Positions 1-6,473 of a stretch of DNA of 8,921 nucleotides are shown here, in pieces. How positions within the stretch are numbered: the first letter of the stretch is position 1; every line of letters begins with the position of its first letter. The notes below the pieces were generated by a model. That model was not told the origin of the DNA. It saw only the letters and a program-made list of their open reading frames with translations, and searched no databases. The stretch covers positions 1 through 8,921 of the forward strand of contig JAGRAA010000116.1 in assembly GCA_020435185.1 (NCBI GenBank). Direction: 5' to 3'. The translations under genes were made by a program, and so were the position numbers. The DNA comes from Bdellovibrionales bacterium (lineage in GTDB: Bacteria > Bdellovibrionota > Bdellovibrionia > Bdellovibrionales > UBA1609).

Positions 1-177
1 CCTGCTGAAACTCGTATGGGTAAAGGTAAAGGAAGTTTGGATTACTGGGAGGCAATTGTTCAACCAGGTAGGATTATGTTTGAAATTAACGGTATTTCTA
101 GGGAGCAAGCTGAAGAAGCGTTTAGATTAGCTTCACACAAGCTCCCTGTGAAAACAAAATTTTTATCACGGGATTAA
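1..177 (+). CDS. rplP: 50S ribosomal protein L16 (C-terminal part; 5' end outside window)
   Basis: Frame 1 is open from the first base to a TAA at 175-177 and gives the last 58 residues of L16. L16 binds 23S rRNA close to the peptidyl transferase centre and the A-site tRNA elbow. The visible part holds the family hallmark ETRMGKGKG, then [15 protein letters not shown], and ends [11 protein letters not shown], which matches the usual L16 C-terminus. The arginine in RMGKGKG corresponds to E. coli Arg81, which is hydroxylated there by the oxygenase YcfD (family knowledge; nothing here shows whether this organism does it). The gene is cut only by the window edge, with no sign of damage. It is followed after 2 bases by rpmC, as expected at the end of an S10 operon. 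Confidence 0.97.
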   Translation, partial: PAETRMGKGKGSLDYWEAIVQPGRIMFEINGISREQAEEAFRLASHKLPVKTKFLSRD

Positions 178-179
178 AA

Positions 180-368
180 ATGAAGTTTGTAGATATAAAA
201 AATATGACTTTCGAAGAATTAGTTAGAAAAAAGAAAAGCATGAAAGAAGACTTGTTTGAGGTAAAGATGAAACACTCATTGGGTCAGCTGAACAATCCAC
301 TAGAAATTAGAGCAAAAAGAAGAGACATAGCTCGGGTAAATACAGCGCTTCATCAAAAGATGAAATAG
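180..368 (+). CDS. rpmC: 50S ribosomal protein L29
   Basis: The 62-residue product has normal length for L29, a small two-helix protein at the rim of the polypeptide exit tunnel that forms part of the docking site for trigger factor and SRP together with L23. Family features are the N-terminal MTFEELVRKKKSMKEDLFEVKMKHSLGQLNNPLEIRAKRRDIARVNT pattern, especially the LGQL..P..IR..RRDIAR core. The ATG lies 2 bases after the rplP stop and only a weak GG-rich stretch precedes it, so translation is probably coupled to rplP. It sits in its conserved position between L16 and S17. Identification is secure from sequence pattern and context. Confidence 0.96.
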   Translation: MKFVDIKNMTFEELVRKKKSMKEDLFEVKMKHSLGQLNNPLEIRAKRRDIARVNTALHQKMK

Positions 369-394
369 TTCGTAAGGTGTACAGGAGAAGATAA

Positions 395-664
395 ATGAGT
401 ACTGAAGATAGCAAAAAACCAAGAGGTCGTAGAAACGAAGTTGTTGGAAGTGTTGTGAGTGATAAAATGGATAAAACTATTTCTGTTAAGATCTTTCGTC
501 AGGTGAAACACAAAAAGTACGGAAAATTCATTCGTTTAAGCAGTGTTTTTAAAGCCCATGACGAGAACAACACGGCTAAGGTTGGTGACACTGTAAGAAT
601 TTTCGAAACACGCCCAATGAGTAAAACGAAAAGATGGAAGCTCGCTGAGATTCTAAATAAATAA
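395..664 (+). CDS. rpsQ: 30S ribosomal protein S17
   Basis: The 89-residue product is S17, an OB-fold primary binding protein of the 5' domain of 16S rRNA. Visible hallmarks are [16 protein letters not shown] (residues 16-31), the KHKKYGKFI segment (38-46) and the near-invariant [18 protein letters not shown] (64-81). A charged stretch of about 14 residues ([14 protein letters not shown]) precedes the core, slightly longer than in E. coli. The ATG has an AGGAG at 383-387, seven bases upstream, which supports this start. It lies between rpmC and rplN as in nearly all bacteria. Confidence 0.97.
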   Translation: MSTEDSKKPRGRRNEVVGSVVSDKMDKTISVKIFRQVKHKKYGKFIRLSSVFKAHDENNTAKVGDTVRIFETRPMSKTKRWKLAEILNK

Positions 665-697
665 TAATTGGTAAGTTAAGGTAATAGGAGCAATAAA

Positions 698-1066
698 ATG
701 ATTCAAATGCAGTCTAGATTAAATGTGGCTGATAACTCTGGAGCTAAAGAAGTTCAGTGTATCAAAGTACTAGGCGGATCAAAAAGAAGAACAGCATCAG
801 TGGGCGACATTATTGTGGTCTCCATTAAAGATGCTCTTCCAAAATCTAAGGTTAAAAAAGGTGATGTAGCAAAGGCGGTTATCGTCAGAACTATTCACAA
901 AATCAGAAGACCTGATGGAAGTTACATTCGCTTTGATGAGAATTCAGCAGTGTTGGTAAACAACAATAAAGAACCTATTGGAACGCGTATTTTTGGACCG
1001 GTTGCTAGAGAGCTAAGAGCTAAAAAGTTTGTCAAAATTATCTCTCTTGCCCCAGAAGTTTTATAA
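698..1066 (+). CDS. rplN: 50S ribosomal protein L14
   Basis: The product is 122 residues, the typical L14 length. L14 forms part of intersubunit bridges and the surface bound by the silencing factor RsfS. It starts with the textbook [18 protein letters not shown], followed by [13 protein letters not shown] and the C-terminal signature around [20 protein letters not shown] and [13 protein letters not shown] (about residues 70-107). AGGAG at 686-690 supports the ATG. L14 is normally the first gene of the spc operon and is followed by rplX (L24). Here the next gene, rplE, begins only 14 bases after the stop, so rplX is not at this place. Confidence 0.98.
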   Translation: MIQMQSRLNVADNSGAKEVQCIKVLGGSKRRTASVGDIIVVSIKDALPKSKVKKGDVAKAVIVRTIHKIRRPDGSYIRFDENSAVLVNNNKEPIGTRIFGPVARELRAKKFVKIISLAPEVL

Positions 1067-1080
1067 AAGAGGAAAAAGAA

Positions 1081-1620
1081 GTGACGTTATTAGAGCAAAA
1101 ATACAAACAAGAGATTTCTAAGCAATTGCAGGCAGATTTGAAGCTTTCAAGCGCTATGCAGATCCCGAAACTAGAAAAAATAGTAATCAGTGTCTCCACG
1201 GGAGAGGCTGTAAAAAACCCTAAGTTATTGCATTCTATCGCTGATGAAGTTTCTGCAATTTCTGGCCAAAAAGCTGTGATTACGAAAGCAAAAAAGGCAA
1301 TTGCGAACTTTAAGCTTCGAGAAGGAATGCCTCTGGGTGTTCGAGTGACTCTAAGAAAAGATAGAATGTGGTCTTTCTTAGAAAGAATGATTCATTTTAC
1401 TATTCCTAGCGTGCGAGATTTTAGAGGTTTGCCTAATAAAGGCTTTGATGGTCGTGGGAATTACAATATGGGTTTGAAAGAACAGTTGGTTTTTCCAGAA
1501 ATAGATTATGATAGAGTGGATAAAGTGCGTGGAATGAATATAACTTTTTGTACCTCGGCTGAAGTTGATGAGCATGGTAAAGCATTACTCGAGGCTTTAG
1601 GATTTCCATTTAAGAAATAA
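1081..1620 (+). CDS. rplE: 50S ribosomal protein L5
   Basis: The 179-residue product is L5, which binds 5S rRNA with L18 and L25-type proteins in the central protuberance and contacts P-site tRNA and S13. Family hallmarks are QIPKLEKIVISVSTGEAVKNPKLL (27-50), TGQK-like SGQKAVITKAKKAIANFKLREGMPLG (61-86), and VRDFRG...FDGRGNYNMGLKEQLVFPEIDYD (111-144). The start is GTG, preceded by AGAGGA at 1068-1073 with 7-base spacing, and the N-terminus aligns with the usual L5 start, so the GTG is credible. Both neighbours normally flanking it in the spc operon, rplX before and rpsN after, are missing; the gene itself is intact. Confidence 0.98.
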   Translation: MTLLEQKYKQEISKQLQADLKLSSAMQIPKLEKIVISVSTGEAVKNPKLLHSIADEVSAISGQKAVITKAKKAIANFKLREGMPLGVRVTLRKDRMWSFLERMIHFTIPSVRDFRGLPNKGFDGRGNYNMGLKEQLVFPEIDYDRVDKVRGMNITFCTSAEVDEHGKALLEALGFPFKK

Positions 1621-1643
1621 GGTTTTGAATAGGAGAAGTTTGA

Positions 1644-2033
1644 ATGGACACAATTGGTGATTTTTTAACTAGAATTAGAAATGCTGGAATGGCGAAACAC
1701 GATCGGTTAGATATTCCTAGTTCTAAGTCAAGAGTTGGTATCGCAAAAATTCTTGAAGATAAAGGATACATTCGCAGTTTTAAAGTAGCTAAAGATAATA
1801 AACAGGGATTAATGCGTGTTTACCTAAAATATGACAAAGAGGGTAATCATGTAATATCTCAGGTACATAGGATTTCTAAACCTAGTCGACGTGTTTACAT
1901 TAGAAGTAATGAAATTAAACCCGTTCGTTCAGGTTTTGGTTTGTCTGTGTTAAGTACAAATAAAGGTATAATTAGTGGTGATGATGCCGCCAACCAAAAT
2001 GTTGGTGGAGAGCTACTTTTTGAAATGTGGTAG
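1644..2033 (+). CDS. rpsH: 30S ribosomal protein S8
   Basis: The 129-residue product is S8, a primary binder of the central domain of 16S rRNA (helix 21). It shows the N-terminal DTIGDFLTRIRNAGMAKH (2-19), RVGIAKILEDKGYI (30-43), KPSRRVYI (79-86) and the C-terminal signature STNKGIISGDDAANQNVGGELL (104-125). The usual STSKG motif reads STNKG, a known variant. AGGAGAAG at 1631-1638 precedes the ATG. In E. coli S8 represses its own operon by binding mRNA near the rplX-rplE junction; that junction does not exist here. The rpsN gene that usually precedes rpsH is missing, and only 23 bases separate it from rplE. Confidence 0.98.
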   Translation: MDTIGDFLTRIRNAGMAKHDRLDIPSSKSRVGIAKILEDKGYIRSFKVAKDNKQGLMRVYLKYDKEGNHVISQVHRISKPSRRVYIRSNEIKPVRSGFGLSVLSTNKGIISGDDAANQNVGGELLFEMW

Positions 2034-2039
2034 GTTAAA

Positions 2040-2582
2040 ATGTCTAGAATAGGAAGAGCACCAGTATTTTTTGATGATAAAGTTCAAGTGACGGTTACAC
2101 CTAATAATGAAGTTGTTGTGAAGGGTGGAAAAGACACTGAAACGGTAAAGTTACAACCCACAATTAAGGCAAGAGTTGAAAATGGACAAGTCGTTTTAAC
2201 TCGTGAAAATGATGAGCCAAAAAACAGGGCCTTTCACGGCTTATATAGAGCGCTTATTCAAAACGCAGTAACGGGTGTATCTAAAGGTTGGTCTAAAGAT
2301 TTAGAATTAAATGGAGTTGGTTATAGAGCGAATATAAAAGGTAAAGTGTTAGAGCTAAACCTTGGTTACTCTCATCCTATTAATTTTGATATTCCAGCTG
2401 GGATCGAGATTACCGTAGATAAACAGACCAAATTATCTGTGAAGGGCGCTAATAAAGAGTTAGTAGGGCAAGTAGCTGCAAAGATTCGTGACTTCAGGCC
2501 GCCAGAGCCTTATTTGGGCAAAGGTGTAAAATATGCAGATGAGTATATCAAGCGTAAAGCCGGTAAGTCAGCAAGTAAGTAA
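2040..2582 (+). CDS. rplF: 50S ribosomal protein L6
   Basis: The 180-residue product is L6, a two-domain protein near the sarcin-ricin loop and factor-binding site. It begins MSRIGRAPV, has NRAFHGLYRALIQNAVTGVSKGWSKDLELNGVGYRA (62-97) bridging the two domains, and ends with the family signature PEPYLGKGVKYADE (155-168), where most members have PEPYKGKGI. The start lies 6 bases after the rpsH stop; only a modest GGTAGG (2029-2034) overlaps that stop, so translational coupling to rpsH is likely. Length and position are normal. Confidence 0.97.
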   Translation: MSRIGRAPVFFDDKVQVTVTPNNEVVVKGGKDTETVKLQPTIKARVENGQVVLTRENDEPKNRAFHGLYRALIQNAVTGVSKGWSKDLELNGVGYRANIKGKVLELNLGYSHPINFDIPAGIEITVDKQTKLSVKGANKELVGQVAAKIRDFRPPEPYLGKGVKYADEYIKRKAGKSASK

Positions 2583-2607
2583 TTTGAGAAAATAAGGAAG
2601 GCACTAA

Positions 2608-2982
2608 GTGAGACTAAATTTTACAAAGCACGCAAGTGAAAGACAAAAGAGTCGATTAAAAAATAAAGCTCGAATCAGACGCAAAGTCAGCGGTACGGCG
2701 GAACGTCCTAGATTAGCTGTATTTAGAAGCTCTAAGCATATATACGCTCAATTAATAGACGATGTGGCTCAGACCACATTGATTTCTTACTCTACTCTAT
2801 CAAAAGGTAAGGGTGGCAGCTTCAGCTCTATGGCTTGCGCTAAAGAAGTGGGTGCGGAGTTAGCTAAGAAGGCATTAGAAAAGAATATTAAAAATGTGGT
2901 TTTTGATCGTAGTGGCTATATTTATCACGGCCGGATTAAATCAATAGCAGAAGGTGCCCGCGAGGCCGGATTGAACTTTTAA
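2608..2982 (+). CDS. rplR: 50S ribosomal protein L18
   Basis: The 124-residue product is L18, which binds 5S rRNA in the central protuberance. Visible features are an Arg/Lys-rich N-terminus (about residues 7-28), [21 protein letters not shown] (32-52), a conserved middle [37 protein letters not shown], and the end [11 protein letters not shown], the standard L18 terminus. The start is GTG, with a strong AAGGAAGG at 2594-2601 six bases upstream. There is no in-frame ATG near this site, so GTG is the only reasonable start. Confidence 0.97.
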   Translation: MRLNFTKHASERQKSRLKNKARIRRKVSGTAERPRLAVFRSSKHIYAQLIDDVAQTTLISYSTLSKGKGGSFSSMACAKEVGAELAKKALEKNIKNVVFDRSGYIYHGRIKSIAEGAREAGLNF

Positions 2983-2986
2983 GGAG
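2981..2986 (+). promoter_or_regulatory. Ribosome-binding site of rpsE
   Basis: AAGGAG overlapping the last two bases of the rplR stop codon. Its spacing is 1 base to the ATG at 2988 and 7 bases to the GTG at 2994, which is why the GTG is called as the rpsE start. Confidence 0.75.
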
Positions 2987-2993
2987 TATGAGC

Positions 2994-3461
2994 GTGAGTG
3001 AAGAATTACAAGAAAGAGTTGTGTCCATTCGAAGAGTAGCCAAAGTTGTTAAAGGTGGCCGTAGATTTTCTTTTTCAGCATTAGTCGTAGTGGGAAATGG
3101 TCATGGCGAAGTTGGTGTAGGACTGGGAAAAGCCGGAGAGGTGCCAGAGGCTATTAGTAAAGCTGCTCGTATTGCAAAGAAACAACTGAGTAAATATAAT
3201 TTAAAAGAAGGAAGAACTATTCCTCATGAAGTAAAAGGCAATTTTGGAGCTGCAAAAGTAGCAATGTTTCCAGCGGCTCCAGGAACTGGTGTTATTGCCG
3301 GTGGACCAATTAGAGCAGTATTAGAAGTTGCGGGAGTTAAAGACATCTTAACTAAATGCATTGGTACAAATAATCCAGGCAATGCAGTACGAGCAACATT
3401 AGAAGGTTTATCTCAGCTGAAGAGTGCCCTGCCTAATGGTTCTGCTCCTAAAAAAGCTTAA
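2994..3461 (+). CDS. rpsE: 30S ribosomal protein S5
   Basis: The product is S5 (155 residues from the chosen start), a 30S body protein at the mRNA entry channel important for decoding fidelity. Hallmarks: [48 protein letters not shown] near the N-terminus (the S5 double-stranded-RNA-binding fold), then [12 protein letters not shown] and [22 protein letters not shown]. Two starts are possible. ATG at 2988 lies 1 base after the AAGGAG at 2981-2986, too close to be used. GTG at 2994 lies 7 bases after it, so GTG is preferred. The longer form would add only Met-Ser. The Shine-Dalgarno overlaps the rplR stop codon. Confidence 0.95.
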   Translation: MSEELQERVVSIRRVAKVVKGGRRFSFSALVVVGNGHGEVGVGLGKAGEVPEAISKAARIAKKQLSKYNLKEGRTIPHEVKGNFGAAKVAMFPAAPGTGVIAGGPIRAVLEVAGVKDILTKCIGTNNPGNAVRATLEGLSQLKSALPNGSAPKKA

Positions 3462-3486
3462 GATTTATAAGGTTAAATAGATAAAA

Positions 3487-3492
3487 AAGGTG
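3487..3492 (+). promoter_or_regulatory. Ribosome-binding site of rpmD
   Basis: AAGGTG lies 6 bases before the ATG at 3499 and itself contains the competing in-frame GTG (3490-3492). The upstream stretch has no comparable site for that GTG at workable distance, which decides the start in favour of 3499. Confidence 0.6.
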
Positions 3493-3498
3493 CGAAAA

Positions 3499-3687
3499 AT
3501 GGCAGAGAGTAAAAAAATAACAGTAACGCTTAAGCGAAGCACAATTGGATCTACCATAGGTCAAAAAGAGGCTGTTCGTTGTTTGGGTCTTAAAAAACTG
3601 GGGCATTCAGTTGAAGTTGCTGATAACCCGGCCATGAGAGGTCAGATTAAAAAAATTCAACATCTTCTTGATGTAAAGGTGAAGTAA
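3499..3687 (+). CDS. rpmD: 50S ribosomal protein L30
   Basis: The product is L30, 62 residues from the chosen start, a small non-essential-in-some-species 50S protein near domain II and the 5S region. It shows the family pattern KITVTLKRSTIGSTIGQKEAVRCLGLKKLGHSVEVADNPAMRGQIKKIQHLLDVKV, with the LGL.K.G..VEV.D.P..RG.I..I.HLL.V core. An in-frame GTG at 3490 would add three residues. The ATG at 3499 is preferred because AAGGTG at 3487-3492 lies 6 bases upstream and the protein then begins MAESKKITVTL, like typical MAK.I.VTL L30 proteins. It sits in its normal place between rpsE and rplO. Confidence 0.94.
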   Translation: MAESKKITVTLKRSTIGSTIGQKEAVRCLGLKKLGHSVEVADNPAMRGQIKKIQHLLDVKVK

Positions 3688-3688
3688 A

Positions 3689-4138
3689 ATGAGTTTGTTG
3701 AGTGAATTAAAGCCTAATAAAGGCTCAAATTATAAAGCAAAAAGAATTGGTCGTGGTATTGGATCTGGAAAAGGTGGCACAGCCTCCAAAGGTCATAAGG
3801 GTCAAAAAGCACGTAAAGGTGGAGCTGTTAGAAGAGGCTTTGAAGGTGGTCAAACACCTATGGCAAGAAGGCTGCCTAAGTTTGGTTTTACCAATGGTGC
3901 ATTTAAGACAAGATACGAAGTTATAAATTTACGCGATATTGAGAAATGGGCTGAAAAAATGTCTGTTAGTGAATTGAGTCCAGATGCGTTAAAGAAATAT
4001 GGTATAATCTCTGGTAATTTGCTAAAAATATTGGGTGATGGAGAAATCAAAAAAGGCTTAACAATAAAAGCTCATAAATTTAGTAAATCAGCCAAGGATT
4101 CAATTGAAAAGGCTGGAGGGAAAGCAGAGGTTATCTAA
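3689..4138 (+). CDS. rplO: 50S ribosomal protein L15
   Basis: The 149-residue product is L15, a late-assembling 50S protein whose N-terminal tail penetrates 23S rRNA. The tail is obvious: GRGIGSGKGGTASKGHKGQKARKGG (22-46), followed by FEGGQTPMARRLPKFGFTN and a globular C-terminal domain ending LTIKAHKFSKSAKDSIEKAGGKAEVI. The ATG begins one base after the rpmD stop, with AAAGGTGA at 3675-3682 inside the rpmD coding end, so the two genes are tightly coupled. Length and position are normal; secY follows after 2 bases. Confidence 0.97.
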   Translation: MSLLSELKPNKGSNYKAKRIGRGIGSGKGGTASKGHKGQKARKGGAVRRGFEGGQTPMARRLPKFGFTNGAFKTRYEVINLRDIEKWAEKMSVSELSPDALKKYGIISGNLLKILGDGEIKKGLTIKAHKFSKSAKDSIEKAGGKAEVI

Positions 4139-4140
4139 TC

Positions 4141-5466
4141 GTGGCAGCACCAAGACAAAATATTGCAATTCCAAAAGAATTAAGAAATAGAATTTTATTT
4201 ACACTAGGCATGCTTGCCATATATCGTATCGGGGTTTCGGTCCCTACACCTGGAGTAGATGGAGCAGCAGTTTTAGATTTTTTTAAGCAGCAGAGTGGGG
4301 GGATTTTCGGATTATTCAATACCTTCACTGGTGGTGCGTTACAGAAGTTTAGTGTTTTGGCTTTAGGAATCATGCCATACATTTCGGCTTCGATTATTTT
4401 TCAATTATTGCAAGCGGCAGTTCCTTATCTAGAGGCCTTAAAGAAAGAAGGGGATGCTGGTCGAAGAAAAATTAATCAATATACTCGTTATGCTACTGTA
4501 GTTTTAGCTCTTTTTCAGGGTTGGGCGATGTCCACCTGGTTTATCAATAATCATCCTCAGGATGGAAGAGCTTTAGTAAGTCAGCCTTTCTTCGGTCCTA
4601 TTCCGTTTCAAGTTATGACGACTCTGACTTTGACTGCGGGAACATGTTTTTTGATGTGGCTAGGGGAGCAAATCACGGAGAGAGGGATTGGCAATGGTGC
4701 CAGTTTAATTATCTTTGCGGGAATTGCGTCAGGGATACCGAGTGGATCAGTTAGACTATTTGAAATGGTAAAATCTGGAGATTTAAGCGGTATTATTGCT
4801 TTGTCGATAATAGTGGGAATGGTGATCGTAATTGGTGCGATTGTTTTTATCGAGGTAGGACAACGAAGAATACCGATTCAATACTCTCAAAGAGGTGCTG
4901 GTAAACAGGCGATGTCTCAACAGCAAAGTCATCTTCCTCTTAAAGTGAACTTTGCTGGTGTAATTCCTCCCATATTTGCATCGAGTTTATTAATGTTTCC
5001 GGCAACAATAGCTCAATTCACGACCTCTCCTTGGATTAAGAATATGCAGCAGTCTTTGTCTCCCAGCGGATCTGTGTATAATGTTTTGTTCATAGCATTG
5101 ATTGTCTTTTTCTGTTTTTTCTACACAGAAATTCAATTTAACCCAACGGAAGTGGCTGATAATCTTAAAAAGTACGGTGGGTTTATACCGGGAATTAGGG
5201 CTGGTAAGAGCACGGCTGATTACATTAAAAGAGTCTTAGATCGACTAACAGTGAGTGGGGCTGTTTACTTAAGTATTGTATGCATTCTTCCCACGATGTT
5301 AGTTAATAATTTACATTTGCCTTTTTATTTTGGTGGAACCAGTCTGTTGATTTTAGTGGGAGTGGCGTTAGATACTACTCAGCAAATTCAATCTCATCTA
5401 ATTACTGCAAAATATGATGGAATGATTGGTGGTACAAAAATTAAAAGCCGGAGAGTGAGATACTAA
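4141..5466 (+). CDS. secY: Preprotein translocase channel subunit SecY
   Basis: The 441-residue product is SecY, the ten-helix channel of the Sec translocon in the inner membrane, which works with SecE, SecG, SecA and ribosomes. Visible elements are TM1 (about 15-32, ending [12 protein letters not shown]), the plug/TM2 region [27 protein letters not shown] (64-90), TM4-TM5 with [22 protein letters not shown] (174-195), the cytosolic loop [11 protein letters not shown] (241-251) that contacts ribosome or SecA, the [23 protein letters not shown] loop (333-355), and TM10 [16 protein letters not shown] (397-412). The start is GTG, with GAGG at 4127-4130 inside rplO. The stop overlaps the adk ATG as TAATG. 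Length is typical. Confidence 0.98.
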   Translation: MAAPRQNIAIPKELRNRILFTLGMLAIYRIGVSVPTPGVDGAAVLDFFKQQSGGIFGLFNTFTGGALQKFSVLALGIMPYISASIIFQLLQAAVPYLEALKKEGDAGRRKINQYTRYATVVLALFQGWAMSTWFINNHPQDGRALVSQPFFGPIPFQVMTTLTLTAGTCFLMWLGEQITERGIGNGASLIIFAGIASGIPSGSVRLFEMVKSGDLSGIIALSIIVGMVIVIGAIVFIEVGQRRIPIQYSQRGAGKQAMSQQQSHLPLKVNFAGVIPPIFASSLLMFPATIAQFTTSPWIKNMQQSLSPSGSVYNVLFIALIVFFCFFYTEIQFNPTEVADNLKKYGGFIPGIRAGKSTADYIKRVLDRLTVSGAVYLSIVCILPTMLVNNLHLPFYFGGTSLLILVGVALDTTQQIQSHLITAKYDGMIGGTKIKSRRVRY

Positions 5467-6104
5467 TGAATATTTTACTTTTTGGTGCTCCTGGTGTTGG
5501 TAAAGGTACTCAGTCTCAGCTATTAGTAGAGAAATTAGATATGAAGCATATTTCTACTGGAGATCTTTTTAGAAATGCTATTAAGAAGCAGACCGACCTA
5601 GGACAAGAAGCTCAAAAGTATATGGATAAAGGAGAGCTAGTCCCTGACTCTATCGTTATTGGTATGGTTGAAGAAGTGTTAAAGAGTTTGGATGGACATA
5701 GTTTTATACTAGACGGTTTTCCAAGAACGCGAGCTCAAGCAGAGGCTTTGGATCAATTGTTGGCTTCGATGAGCTTGAGTATAGAAAAAGTAATATCTCT
5801 AGACGTACCTCAAGAAGAGCTTTTAAAGCGCTTAACAGGACGCAGAGTATGTAAGGCATGTGGTGCCGTGTACCATGAAACTAGCAATCCCACTAAAGAA
5901 GATGGGGTGTGTGATGTTTGTGGTGGAGAAGTAGTACAAAGAAATGATGACAAGGAAGAAGCCATTCAAAAAAGATTAAGCGTCTATGAAGATTCAACTG
6001 CACCAGTGAAAGACTTTTATAAGTCTAAAGAAAAACTGGTGGATTTAGATGGAATGGGCGATACATCGGAAGTATTTGAAAGAATAAAAAGTGTTCTACG
6101 GTAG
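5466..6104 (+). CDS. adk: Adenylate kinase, long form with four-cysteine LID
   Basis: The 212-residue product is adenylate kinase, which catalyses ATP + AMP = 2 ADP in the cytoplasm. It shows the P-loop GAPGVGKGT (7-15), the AMP-binding HISTGDLFR (28-36) and LDGFPRT (82-88) segments, TGRR (124-127) and the RNDD...R region (159-170). The LID domain (about 125-160) carries Cys129-x2-Cys132 and Cys149-x2-Cys152, a complete structural zinc site as in Gram-positive enzymes and a few proteobacterial ones; E. coli lacks these cysteines. The ATG overlaps the secY stop by one base, with GGAGAG at 5450-5455. The secY-adk pairing is common. The usual next genes, map and infA, are absent. Confidence 0.98.
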   Translation: MNILLFGAPGVGKGTQSQLLVEKLDMKHISTGDLFRNAIKKQTDLGQEAQKYMDKGELVPDSIVIGMVEEVLKSLDGHSFILDGFPRTRAQAEALDQLLASMSLSIEKVISLDVPQEELLKRLTGRRVCKACGAVYHETSNPTKEDGVCDVCGGEVVQRNDDKEEAIQKRLSVYEDSTAPVKDFYKSKEKLVDLDGMGDTSEVFERIKSVLR

Positions 6105-6110
6105 GAGCGG

Positions 6111-6133
6111 CGCTATAGGATGACCTTGTAGCG
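6111..6133 (+). other. Stem-loop just after adk (possible end-of-operon structure)
   Basis: CGCTATAGG (6111-6119) can pair with CCTTGTAGCG (6124-6133) around an ATGA loop: nine pairs including one G-T wobble, with one bulged T. It starts 7 bases after the adk stop. No run of T follows, so it is not a classic intrinsic terminator. It could stabilise the 3' end of the adk message or take part in processing. The pairing is read directly; the role is inference. Confidence 0.35.
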
Positions 6134-6162
6134 AAGTTGGAATTTTAAATCCTGCTGATAAA

Positions 6163-6179
6163 TTCACTTTAATAGTGAA
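6163..6179 (+). other. Small perfect stem-loop in the adk-rpmJ gap
   Basis: TTCACT (6163-6168) and AGTGAA (6174-6179) form a perfect 6-bp stem with a TTAAT loop. The stem is AT-rich, and neither strand shows a T-run that would make it an intrinsic terminator. It might also be a symmetric protein-binding site upstream of the candidate promoters. Role unknown. Confidence 0.25.
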
Positions 6180-6207
6180 AAAGACTAGACGGAGTTTAGC
6201 TAAAATG

Positions 6208-6236
6208 TTAACTTCTGCGGTCTTTAAATTTATATT
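6208..6236 (+). promoter_or_regulatory. Candidate sigma70-type promoter upstream of rpmJ (distal)
   Basis: TTAACT at 6208-6213 (4 of 6 to TTGACA) and TATATT at 6231-6236 (5 of 6 to TATAAT) are separated by 17 bases, in the AT-rich gap between adk and rpmJ. Transcription would start near 6243 and give a leader of about 110 bases. In AT-rich DNA such matches also arise by chance; the location at the largest gap in the cluster is the main support. Confidence 0.4.
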
Positions 6237-6268
6237 TTTTGAGACTTTTTTAATAAAAACTGAGCAAT

Positions 6269-6298
6269 TTTATAAGCTTTTGTTTTTACTGATAAAAT
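6269..6298 (+). promoter_or_regulatory. Candidate extended -10 promoter upstream of rpmJ (proximal)
   Basis: TAAAAT at 6293-6298 (5 of 6 to consensus) is preceded by TGA, giving the extended -10 form TGnTAAAAT, with TTTATA (4 of 6) at 6269-6274 and an 18-base spacer. Transcription would start near 6305, leaving a leader of about 49 bases before rpmJ. It could drive rpmJ-rpsM-rpsK-rpoA-rplQ separately from the upstream genes. Inference from motif and position. Confidence 0.45.
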
Positions 6299-6353
6299 GG
6301 GTTGCTACAGTAAAACAAATAGATAAAAAGTTGCAATTTAAAGGAAGACAGAC

Positions 6354-6467
6354 ATGAAAGTAAGACCTTCAGTGAAGAAAATTTGCAAAGACTGCAAAAT
6401 CATCAAGCGTAAAGGTGTTATTCGAGTAATTTGTGAGAATAAAAAACATAAGCAAAGACAAGGGTAA
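6354..6467 (+). CDS. rpmJ: 50S ribosomal protein L36 (zinc-ribbon form)
   Basis: This very short gene encodes 37 residues beginning [27 protein letters not shown] and ending KHKQRQG, the standard length and pattern of L36, the smallest 50S protein. Cys11, Cys14, Cys27 and His32 make up the complete CCCH zinc site, so this is the zinc-binding (C+) paralogue type; zinc-free forms lack these residues. AAGGAAG at 6341-6347 lies 6 bases before the ATG. It is the first gene after the 249-bp gap and precedes rpsM by 6 bases, the conserved order. In many bacteria infA sits immediately upstream; it does not here. Confidence 0.97.
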   Translation: MKVRPSVKKICKDCKIIKRKGVIRVICENKKHKQRQG

Positions 6468-6473
6468 TTAATT

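Larger units (their letters stand above)
6105..6353 (+). other. 249-bp non-coding gap between adk and rpmJ
   Basis: This is the only long gap in the cluster, and it occupies the place where map and infA commonly stand. Neither gene nor a recognisable remnant of either is visible in any frame. It holds a stem-loop just after adk, a second small stem-loop, and two overlapping candidate promoters; its right half is very AT-rich. It most likely marks the boundary between two transcription units, the spc part and the rpmJ-alpha part. Confidence 0.6.

Noticed and set aside
1378..1575. Open frame of 65 codons on the - strand inside rplE
   Set aside because: It lies wholly inside a secure ribosomal protein gene, resembles no family I know, and arises from the codon bias of the + strand.
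3850..4382. Two - strand open frames (3850-4050 and 4131-4382) across rplO and secY
   Set aside because: Both are antisense to strongly conserved genes and show no recognisable protein pattern.
6163..6179. TTCACT/AGTGAA hairpin as an intrinsic terminator
   Set aside because: The stem is short and AT-rich and no T-run follows on either strand.
6175..6357. The same small frame read from GTG 6175 (60 codons) as a real gene
   Set aside because: No ribosome-binding site precedes the GTG, it lies over a hairpin and promoter-like sequence, and the translation matches no family I recognise. The shorter ATG version is kept only as a weak finding.
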